The notes below the pieces were generated by a model that was given only the letters and a program-made list of their open reading frames with translations, was not told the DNA's origin and ran no database searches. A stretch of 64,000 bases of DNA from Saprospiraceae bacterium. Lineage in GTDB: Bacteria > Bacteroidota > Bacteroidia > Chitinophagales > Saprospiraceae. Position numbers and translations under genes: made by a program. Shown piece by piece: positions 9,401 through 16,020 of the stretch. Location: positions 1 through 64,000 of the forward strand of contig JAKVCV010000004.1 of the NCBI GenBank assembly GCA_022448945.1, read 5' to 3'. The first letter of the stretch is position 1; every line of letters starts with the position of its first letter.

Positions 9401-11602
9401 GCTACTATGCAGAATGTTTTTAAACAGAAAGGAATTAATGCAAATATTTTTTTAGATAGTTTGTTTATTAATGATGATTATTGGGGGTCAAATTCAACTC
9501 TTAATGTAAAAGCAGATAGTTTAAAATCTAAATTCAGTGGTTTATTTACACATAGTAGTGACTTTGTAGACACCCTTATTGTAAGACCAACTTTTATTCC
9601 TAAATTTTCAACTGATAAAAAAACACTTAAAAATTTATTGGATATTAATATTAATGTCGAAGGAGCAAAAGCAAAAATAGTTGAATATTTTTTAAAGGAA
9701 CAAATTAGAGAAACCGAAGGATTTGTGAATGCTCAAGCAAGGATATTTGGCAACATTGAAGGGCCAAAAACGGTTATGAATATAGAAGGAGATGGTGTTG
9801 TCAAGGGTGTTAAAACACAAGTTATTTTCTTGCAAACCAATTATGTGCTTTCAGATGGAAAAGTGAAAATCGATAATAAAGGCTTTCATATAGATCCTGT
9901 ATTGCAACTTAAAAACGGTAAAGAGTATTCTCAAGGAGGTATACCTTTAGTAGAAGCCTCAGAGCCTTTAGATACTGCATATATAGGTGGTAGCCTTGTT
10001 CATGATCATCTTAAGAATTTTGGATTAGATATCATAGCCGTCATGAATAATAATCTTGTTTTGAATACAACTATAGAAGATAATAGTACTTTTTATGGTA
10101 CAGTTTATGCTTCGGGAACGGCAAATTTTAAAGGGCCTTTTGAAAAACTTAAACTTAAAGTAGATGCTACTACAGAGGATAAAACCAATTTCAATCTTCC
10201 ATTAGGAGGTCCTTTGGAGGTTACGGAAACAAATTATATTAGTTTTGTAGATAAAAATAAAATAATAGACTCAAGTGATATTAAAAGTATCAAAGAACAA
10301 ATTCTTTCAGGACTTGATATTGAAATCATAGCTCATATACAGCCTTCAGCTGTAGCTAGACTTATTATTGATGAAAAAGCAGGTGATATTATAGAGGGTA
10401 GTGGAAGAAGTGATTTGAGAATTAATTATAGTCCAACAGGTGAACTGAAAATGTTTGGAGCTTTTGAAATTACAGAAGGTAATTATTTGTTTACGTATAA
10501 AATGTTTGGTAATAACCTAATTAATAAACCTTTTAAAGTAAAACCCGGAGGAACTATAATCTGGGGTGAGAATGATGGTGATCCGTATAAAGCGCAGTTA
10601 GATATAGAAGCACTTTATCAAAAAGGGCTTGGCGTCTCTAATTTAGTTCAAAGTTATACTGCAGGTAATAATGAACTTACTAATTTAGCAAATATACCTT
10701 GTAATGTAGATTTATTAATGGGCTTGAGAGGCGATTTATTTTCTCCAGAAATAAATTTTGATATAAAGGTCTCAGATGTAAATTCTCGATTGCAAAACCC
10801 TGTTAGTCTAGCATTACGTACTATTCGCTCTGACAAGAATGAATTAAACCGTCAAGTTTTTGGAATTATTGCACTTCAGCAATTTTTACCTTTGGAAAAC
10901 AATCCCGATATCGGGAATTCAGCAATAAATACAGGAATTAGTACGGTCAGTGAATTGGTTTCCCAACAATTAACATTGTATATTAATGATTTATTAAAAG
11001 GTGTTATAAAGGATGTTGGTTTTATTTCAAGTCTGGAATTTGATTTTAATTTTAATGTAAGAGATAATGATAATCTAACTATAAACTCTAGAACTTCAAA
11101 TGTGCGCCTTGGTAGTGACGTTAAGTTTTTGGATGATAAACTAACAATTTATGCTGGAGCTAATCTAGATATAGCAGGTGATGAGCAAATTCAGAGAGTA
11201 GATGCAAACACTAATTATCTAGGTGCTGATTTTAGAGTTGAATATGCACTAACGGCTGCTGGCCAGTTAAAAATAAAGGCTTATAATAGAACTGAATCTA
11301 CAATACTTGGAAGGAGTACGCGTACAGGAATAGGTCTTTCATTTAAAAAAGAATTTAATAATTTACAGGATTTAATGGATGAAGCTAAAAAGAATAAATA
11401 TGCTAGGAAAGAGGATCGCTATGAGCGTAAGATAAAAAAAACTAGATTGAAAATTAGTAATTTAAAAAAACAAATTGGCTTGATATCAAAGGAGAAAAAG
11501 AGATCTAGGTTTATGGCTAAATTAGATGAACTATCTAAGGAACTTGAATTGTTCGTTGAAAAGTTAAACCTCCACAAAAAAGACGATAATTATAATCTTT
11601 AA
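6431..11602 (+). CDS. tamB: Translocation and assembly module protein TamB (AsmA-like, DUF490)
   Basis: Very large (1723 residues from the TTG at 6431) inner-membrane-anchored periplasmic protein. One N-terminal transmembrane helix (roughly residues 13-34, LLLMLIVIYILLWIPW) is followed by long beta-rich AsmA/TamB repeats and the conserved C-terminal DUF490 region with its FEITEGNYLFTY stretch at about residue 1350. The last 80 residues are lysine-rich and predicted helical. TamB-like proteins form a hydrophobic groove bridging the membranes, used for phospholipid transport and outer-membrane protein assembly. The start is uncertain: no ATG is available, and the frame stays open upstream to 6293, encoding a lysine-rich then acidic stretch just before the helix. 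An ATT or ATA start near 6338-6344 would add about 30 residues. Identity is firm, start is not. Confidence 0.9.
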   Translation: MGRRFIKGIFSLSKMLLKTLLLMLIVIYILLWIPWVQTKIGHIFAYSMSKALDTKVTIERVEITPLSNFKFHNFFIQDYDKDTLIYANYAEAQNFNVFSLFQKKIDIGHVVVKDAVFKVQRLPKAEFFNIHFLIAFFEGPNDGRPRPEKFKLQMGGADLVRARIHLSDAAIGTSALVTCDTGYVHGHTSMGVDLIGKKVWADKAHLLGTNIKVNVYDIIEIPGVDPDFVLPIDSTIPFWDVGCEKLLLNDVSFSLRNDRIGLDSSRMLDFSNLKIDAIDLDVDTFRLHEEVFTGIVRDFHGIDHGGFELKSLCGNALISPKKVALTNFKLATNTSTLGHAVILKYKRYRDFYEFPDKVKILATFDSTTSITFRDIASFAPAIKRNLFIENNLDHPIDIQGKFKGTFNNFRARDLDVQVLNRTFLKGNISINDISIPDAAFMDLNLKKVSTDYEELKLLLPFVTLPSNLSTLGEIEFKGSYTGFFQDFVAYGQLDTRLGTIQSDLQLNLRKGKATASYNGGLEFHNFDIGSFLGKKDVGRITINSKIRGTGLTMETLNAELENAKIDSFDFKQYKYKNILIDGLFKQKQFDGDIVSKDSNMYVFVRGIVDLNEDIPSVDIRGNVNNINFKNLNISKDALGLYIDTFDIKAKGNNLDNFTGSIAIRGVNGYRENIYSSLDSIIVKADNIIHKDSSILDTRVINLKSDVVEASVWGSYDVVNLVRSLKNFFKVNHPNLFKELRNINEVQDIWEDSSLVEIALNAGINSIDSIPHQEFDIRIDLKDSKNLTQILNKQFKSLKDIELTGHYFGSDDYLELQGNIGGVAIGDLSFEDVFLKGKANGPTFLVQSSLGALNIKDKSFIPNVSVSLDAIGDSVLFVAKADAVGKVASMLSIRGKLEIKENLVILKLDTSELNILDQEWVINDKNYIKVGDKVLDIKNVELVSDAKRIKLSSINNNLGAKINIENMDLGWLYGFMKPLPKIEIDGLFSGEATMQNVFKQKGINANIFLDSLFINDDYWGSNSTLNVKADSLKSKFSGLFTHSSDFVDTLIVRPTFIPKFSTDKKTLKNLLDININVEGAKAKIVEYFLKEQIRETEGFVNAQARIFGNIEGPKTVMNIEGDGVVKGVKTQVIFLQTNYVLSDGKVKIDNKGFHIDPVLQLKNGKEYSQGGIPLVEASEPLDTAYIGGSLVHDHLKNFGLDIIAVMNNNLVLNTTIEDNSTFYGTVYASGTANFKGPFEKLKLKVDATTEDKTNFNLPLGGPLEVTETNYISFVDKNKIIDSSDIKSIKEQILSGLDIEIIAHIQPSAVARLIIDEKAGDIIEGSGRSDLRINYSPTGELKMFGAFEITEGNYLFTYKMFGNNLINKPFKVKPGGTIIWGENDGDPYKAQLDIEALYQKGLGVSNLVQSYTAGNNELTNLANIPCNVDLLMGLRGDLFSPEINFDIKVSDVNSRLQNPVSLALRTIRSDKNELNRQVFGIIALQQFLPLENNPDIGNSAINTGISTVSELVSQQLTLYINDLLKGVIKDVGFISSLEFDFNFNVRDNDNLTINSRTSNVRLGSDVKFLDDKLTIYAGANLDIAGDEQIQRVDANTNYLGADFRVEYALTAAGQLKIKAYNRTESTILGRSTRTGIGLSFKKEFNNLQDLMDEAKKNKYARKEDRYERKIKKTRLKISNLKKQIGLISKEKKRSRFMAKLDELSKELELFVEKLNLHKKDDNYNL

Positions 11603-11681
11603 CTTATCATTTTACTTTCTTTCTTAATTTTCTATAAAAAAAAGATCTTTTATAAAAACGGAGTTGTTTATTAAATAAAAA

Positions 11682-11710
11682 TAAGCTACTCATATAAAAT
11701 GAGTAGCTTA
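11682..11710 (-). terminator. Rho-independent terminator downstream of the synthetase-like gene
   Basis: Perfect 12-bp inverted repeat (11682-11693 with 11699-11710, TAAGCTACTCAT arms, 5-nt loop). On the minus strand it is followed by TTTTTATTTAA, so it should end minus-strand transcription coming from 12773, about 170 nt beyond that gene's stop codon. Confidence 0.75.
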
Positions 11711-11742
11711 CGTAAAAAGGTTAGTCAAAATTTATATTAGTC

Positions 11743-11808
11743 GATAGGGTATTTCATTAAGAATTTAAACCCTATTAGGGTGGCTACTGAGGGTGCAGCA
11801 GCCAACCT
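11743..11808 (-). ncRNA. Structured 3' region, candidate small RNA or 3'UTR element
   Basis: Between the stop of the synthetase-like gene and its terminator lies a compact, more G+C-rich segment. It can form a stem of GGCTACTG (11782-11789) with CAGCAGCC (11796-11803), extended by outer pairs, and alternative helices between GATAGGGT (11743-11750) and ACCCTATT (11769-11776) or between ACCCT and AGGGT. The one A-C mismatch in the main stem becomes a G-U pair on the minus strand, which favours minus-strand transcription. No known RNA family is recognised. Confidence 0.3.
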
Positions 11809-11879
11809 AACGTTCTAGTTTCATGAGTAATTAATATTGTACTAATAAAACTATTATGTGTTTTTACGACTATATAGGA

Positions 11880-12773
11880 TTATTCAATAAGGTTCGACAG
11901 TTGCATTGCTCTTATCATTCTTGTAACTCCAATCCCACCACCGGAGCGAGGGAAAAAGTCATGGCTCAAGAATTCATTTAATTCTCCTACAACTCTATCT
12001 TTTCCAAACATATCAAATAATTTTTGAGCATATTTCCCGTCTTCTATGCTATAGAATGTATCTTCCATTTCTTTTACATTACAACTACGTTCCGCCGAAC
12101 CAATAGTCTCCATTCCATGCATAAGTACATCAACTTTTTCAGAAATATATGGATCTTTTTCATTTCTTTTCATATTCCAGAATGGACTAGTATATTCTGG
12201 GAAATGATTTAGGAAGAATATAGGACCATAATCTTTTCCTATTTGTATTTCTTGCTCCATTTCCAATTCTTTAACACCATACTCAATAGCAACATCTTCA
12301 TAGTCTCCTTGTGGGAAACTATCTTTTGCCCCAAATCCAAGGTGTTCTAATAATTCTGCTTCAACATTAATCAATTCATCTATTCCCCCTGGCAATTCGA
12401 ATTCAAACATTGGGAAACTTAAACAATGTCTTCCTTCTACTGGGTTGGGTTCATTTCTGTATGAATTAGATAAACAAAAGAAACCAGGTGCATTTGGATT
12501 GTTTAATAATTCAAATTCTAACCACATTTGACCAGTTTGTGGCAAAGGCCACACTTGTCCATGATAGTTATAACTTGCAATTGTTTTTGGGTCCTCACAG
12601 GCAGCCATAATGCTCAATCGATTTTGAGTATGTACTTCCAGATAACCTTTTTGCAAAAAAAAGAGCCTCATTTTGTTCACGACTTGTGAAAATAAATGAG
12701 GCTCAATGAGTGGAAACAATGACGATTCGGCTCGTTTCTTTTGTAGGATTGCCAGCGGCGGATTCTCGACCAT
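11880..12773 (-). CDS. Stand-alone class II aminoacyl-tRNA synthetase-like catalytic core
   Basis: 297 residues, cytoplasmic. It has the class II core of the Asp/Asn/Lys branch: motif 2 around NSYRNEP...GRHCLSFPMFEFE (about residues 100-130) and motif 3 as SGGGIGVTRMIRAM near the C-terminus, with the arginine that contacts ATP. The N-terminal OB-fold anticodon-binding domain of genuine AspRS, AsnRS or LysRS is absent, and so is any GAD insertion. Known free-standing relatives include asparagine synthetase A, the archaeal AsnRS-related asparagine synthetase and EpmA, which lysylates EF-P. The motif 2 loop does not look like EpmA. An amidotransferase-independent asparagine synthetase or a protein/metabolite-aminoacylating enzyme are possible; substrate cannot be set from sequence. 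It is a separate transcription unit with its own terminator. Confidence 0.75.
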   Translation of the reverse strand: MVENPPLAILQKKRAESSLFPLIEPHLFSQVVNKMRLFFLQKGYLEVHTQNRLSIMAACEDPKTIASYNYHGQVWPLPQTGQMWLEFELLNNPNAPGFFCLSNSYRNEPNPVEGRHCLSFPMFEFELPGGIDELINVEAELLEHLGFGAKDSFPQGDYEDVAIEYGVKELEMEQEIQIGKDYGPIFFLNHFPEYTSPFWNMKRNEKDPYISEKVDVLMHGMETIGSAERSCNVKEMEDTFYSIEDGKYAQKLFDMFGKDRVVGELNEFLSHDFFPRSGGGIGVTRMIRAMQLSNLIE

Positions 12774-13207
12774 AATAAATTTTTTTTTGTTGGTTAGATA
12801 ATTAATTTGCTTTAGACTAAACTAGTGACAATTTATGTTAGTGATTTGGATAATCCAAATGCTTAATAAAGTTTTAACATTTTGTTAACACATTAATGTC
12901 TTCTTTGATTTTTATTGGTTTTGCACTTTATGAATTAATAAAAGTTCTCAGTTCTATTCTATCAACTCATAATAGCATATTTTTTTTAAAATCGCTATAA
13001 ATTTCATAATAATTTTTTCAATAAAATAATCATCGGTTCAATTTTTAGATTTTTATTTTTTTAAATTTCAGAATAGAATTACACATTAAATTCTTAACAA
13101 TTGAATATCATAAAATCATATTTAATATATATCTTTATTTTAAGAGTTTAAATATTATTATTTTGTTCTCATAATATATTTTCTGACTAACTTATTTTTT
13201 TAATCAT
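12774..13207. other. AT-rich divergent intergenic region
   Basis: 434 nt, strongly AT-rich, between the minus-strand synthetase-like gene and the plus-strand T9SS protein. It should contain both promoters. The only notable structure is the palindrome at 12844-12860, reported separately. I see no ORF. Confidence 0.6.
12844..12860. promoter_or_regulatory. 17-bp palindrome, possible operator
   Basis: ATTTGGAT-A-ATCCAAAT is a perfect 8+1+8 inverted repeat, 71 nt upstream of the start codon of the synthetase-like gene. Its form and distance fit a dimeric repressor or activator site. No T-run follows, so it is not a terminator. Regulator unknown. Confidence 0.35.
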
Positions 13208-14395
13208 ATGATCAATTTTAATAAATATCTTTTTTTTCTAAGAGTACTAAAGTTGTGGAATTTAAATTTTATACATACATTATTAATATTATTTCTTACC
13301 ACATTTTTATTCGCTCAGGCTGAGCATGATTTATATTTATACACAAGTAATGATGGAACTACATTTGGCAATCCTTTTCACTTAGTAGATTCTGCAGATG
13401 TTCCCAGTATGACTCAGGATACTTCGGGACGATTGATATGTGTTTTTCAAAATTTTAAAGGTGGATTTGGTTCTTCAACATGGGATAAGCTGGGAGTAGT
13501 GACGTCTACTGATAATGGAGTAACATGGTCTGCTATGTCTATATTGAATATTTCAGGATTGCCTGGGACTACACAACGACCATTTGACCCAACAATTGTA
13601 ATGACAGATGATAATAAGTATAGGTTATATTTTTCATATTGCCCGAATAATATGGTTTTGGATTCTACATGTGATACCTACTCTGCACTTTCGACAGATT
13701 TCATCAATTATACAGTTGAAGCCGGCAATAGGTATGGTGAATTAAATGTCAAGGTTATAGACCCGACGGTTGTTAAATTTAATTCTCAATGGCATTATAT
13801 GACTCCTCTTTCAACTCCTCCACCTACACCATTTTTGGGAGGAGCTAGACATGCTACATCTCTTGACGGTCTTACATTTACACTTATTGATTCAATAGGT
13901 GTTGGTGATTTAAATTATAAGTGGACAGGTAATCTTATGAATAATGGTTCAGAGATGAGATTTTATGGTTTTACTGATAATGTCTTGGGCAATTTAATCT
14001 GGTGGTCAGAATCTACAGATGGTTCAAGTTGGGGATCTTATACACTTACAAATATTACAGGTAAGGATCCTGCGATTTATAAGGGTTCATCAAACTATTT
14101 TTTAATAGTTCCTAAAGTGCCATCAACGGTTGCTTTACAACCACTCTCTAATCAGAACTTATCTGTCAAGATATATCCTAATCCTATTACTAATACCGCT
14201 ACAGTCTTTTTGGAAAATCTTGTTGACCAATGGTCATGGACTTTGTATAATGCTTTTGGGAAAGTTGTTCAAAAAAATGATAAAATAAAAACTCAACATC
14301 ATTCTATTAATAAGGGTGATTTGTCTGCAGGGATTTACTTTTATCACATACATAGTCAAAATATGATTTTATCTGGAGAGTTGATAGTTGAATAA
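13208..14395 (+). CDS. Secreted beta-propeller protein with T9SS sorting domain
   Basis: 395 residues. A long N-terminus ends in a signal-like hydrophobic stretch (LLILFLTTFLFAQA, cleavage expected near residue 38). The body resembles five-bladed sialidase/arabinanase-type propellers, including a segment like an Asp-box (STDNGVTWS) and the DPTIV and DPTVV strands typical of glycoside-hydrolase-like propellers. The last 75 residues are a type A T9SS C-terminal domain (IYPNPITNTATV, then LSAGIYFYHI), so export across the outer membrane and surface attachment or release are expected. Catalytic residues of a specific GH family cannot be assigned. It has its own AT-rich upstream region and precedes the UMP synthase gene by 154 nt. 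Confidence 0.8.
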   Translation: MINFNKYLFFLRVLKLWNLNFIHTLLILFLTTFLFAQAEHDLYLYTSNDGTTFGNPFHLVDSADVPSMTQDTSGRLICVFQNFKGGFGSSTWDKLGVVTSTDNGVTWSAMSILNISGLPGTTQRPFDPTIVMTDDNKYRLYFSYCPNNMVLDSTCDTYSALSTDFINYTVEAGNRYGELNVKVIDPTVVKFNSQWHYMTPLSTPPPTPFLGGARHATSLDGLTFTLIDSIGVGDLNYKWTGNLMNNGSEMRFYGFTDNVLGNLIWWSESTDGSSWGSYTLTNITGKDPAIYKGSSNYFLIVPKVPSTVALQPLSNQNLSVKIYPNPITNTATVFLENLVDQWSWTLYNAFGKVVQKNDKIKTQHHSINKGDLSAGIYFYHIHSQNMILSGELIVE

Positions 14396-14549
14396 CTAAT
14401 GGATTTCCATAAAGAACTATTTTATTCCAGTAATATTTAAAAGTAGAGTTTGTTATTTTTTGATTTATCTAAGATTGAGTTACCTTTAGGTCTACCAATG
14501 GTTAGATTTCAAAATTTTTATTATAGCATTCTTAACTTGATTAATTCCT

Positions 14550-15959
14550 ATGAATAAAAAAGAACTCGCACTTAAATTATTCGACCTTGGGGTACTTCAA
14601 TTTGGTGAGTTTACCCTTAAAAGTGGACTTCAATCACCTTTTTATCTTGATTTTCGTAGAATTGTTGCTTATCCCGATGTATTGAAAAACATTAGTGAAT
14701 TACTATGGGATTTGGTTGAAGAATTAAAATTCGATCACCTTTGTGGTGTCCCTTATGCTGCCTTATCTATAAGTTCTACTATGGCTGTTTTACATTCAAA
14801 ATCAATGCTTGTAAAGCGTAAAGAGAAAAAGAGACATGGAACAAAAAAAATGGTGGAGGGTGTTTATTCAGAAGGAGATTCATGTGTTGTAATTGATGAT
14901 GTTATAAGTAGTGGTATTTCCATGATAGAAACACTTGAAGCTTTAGAACTAGAGGGTTTAAAGATAAAACATGTTTTATCGATTGTAGATAGAATGCAGG
15001 GAGGTGCTACTTTATTGAATGATTATGGATATCGGGTTCATACTGTTTATACTGTTCGTGAGATTTTGGAATTTATGAAGGAAGGAGGGAGGATAAATAA
15101 GAAACAATATACAGACACACTAGTATTTATTGAAACGAACAGAATTGATTTTGAAGAGGTTCGTGCGCGTAGAGAGCAGGCGACTTCATATAGTTATAAG
15201 ACAATAGGTAAAGAAGCGATTCACCCAGTAGCTAAAAGACTTGCGAAAATTATTCAAACAAAGAAAACAAATCTATGTTGTTCAGGCGATGTTAAGACTG
15301 CTGCTGAATTATTGATGCTTGCAGAGGCTGTAGGACCAAATATCTGTATGCTTAAAACTCATACAGATAATCTTAGTGATATTTCCGCTGATACTATACA
15401 GCAATTGAAAGCCTTATCTGAAAAGCATAATTTTTTGATTTTTGAAGATCGTAAATTTGCAGATATAGGACATATTGTGATGCAACAATTTACGGCTGCA
15501 CCATTATCAATTGCTGATTGGGCGGATGCTGTAACTGTTCATGTTGTTGCTGGTTCTTCAAGTATTGAAGCATTAAAAGCTACTGGTAAGTTAGATACCA
15601 CTGCTTTAATTGTTGTGGCTGAAATGTCTACAAAAGATACACTTACTAATAAGAAATATACGCTGAAAGCTATTGATATTGCAGATCAACATAGTGATAT
15701 AGTATTGGGGACTGTTTCCCAAAATTACAGATCTGAAAAACCTGGGATTATGATGTTAACTCCAGGTATTAATACGGAAAGGAAAAAAGATGGAATGGGG
15801 CAAACCTATAATCATCCAGATGAAGCATTTGCAAAGCGTGGTGTTGATGTAATGATTGTAGGTAGAGGAATCTATCAGGCAGATAACCCGGCTTTGCAAT
15901 CAGAAATTTATAGAAAAATTGGTTGGGAAAGTTATCTCAAAAGATATAATGAAAAATAA
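14550..15959 (+). CDS. pyrEF: Bifunctional UMP synthase (orotate phosphoribosyltransferase / OMP decarboxylase)
   Basis: 469 residues catalysing the last two steps of de novo UMP synthesis. The N-terminal half (1 to about 195) is orotate phosphoribosyltransferase with the PRPP loop VVIDDVISSG. The C-terminal half (about 220-469) is OMP decarboxylase with the catalytic D300-x-K302-x-x-D305 set in FEDRKFADIG. The order PyrE-PyrF, the HPVAKRL linker entry, the CMLKTHTD segment and FLIFEDRKFADIG all match animal UMP synthase colinearly. Typical bacterial OMP decarboxylase reads differently around the lysine (LDLKFHDI in E. coli). Both active sites appear intact. A strong bidirectional terminator follows. 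The unusual resemblance to eukaryotic UMPS is discussed in the findings. Confidence 0.95.
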   Translation: MNKKELALKLFDLGVLQFGEFTLKSGLQSPFYLDFRRIVAYPDVLKNISELLWDLVEELKFDHLCGVPYAALSISSTMAVLHSKSMLVKRKEKKRHGTKKMVEGVYSEGDSCVVIDDVISSGISMIETLEALELEGLKIKHVLSIVDRMQGGATLLNDYGYRVHTVYTVREILEFMKEGGRINKKQYTDTLVFIETNRIDFEEVRARREQATSYSYKTIGKEAIHPVAKRLAKIIQTKKTNLCCSGDVKTAAELLMLAEAVGPNICMLKTHTDNLSDISADTIQQLKALSEKHNFLIFEDRKFADIGHIVMQQFTAAPLSIADWADAVTVHVVAGSSSIEALKATGKLDTTALIVVAEMSTKDTLTNKKYTLKAIDIADQHSDIVLGTVSQNYRSEKPGIMMLTPGINTERKKDGMGQTYNHPDEAFAKRGVDVMIVGRGIYQADNPALQSEIYRKIGWESYLKRYNEK

Positions 15960-15979
15960 TGTAAAAAAAGTTTTTTTAT

Positions 15980-16015
15980 AAAAGGGGTGTTATCAATGTT
16001 GATAACACCCCTTTT
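15980..16015. terminator. Bidirectional terminator between convergent genes
   Basis: Arms 15980-15996 and 15999-16015 (AAAAGGGGTGTTATCAA and its complement) are a perfect 17-bp inverted repeat with a 2-nt centre, flanked by A and T tracts. It can terminate both pyrEF and the convergent T9SS propeller gene. Confidence 0.85.
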
Positions 16016-16020
16016 GTTTG

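Noticed and set aside
11782-11808. Resemblance of the GCAGCAGCCAA stretch to the SRP RNA core
   Set aside because: The GGAA-type tetraloop and the conserved asymmetric loop of SRP RNA are absent, and pairing fits the other strand better.
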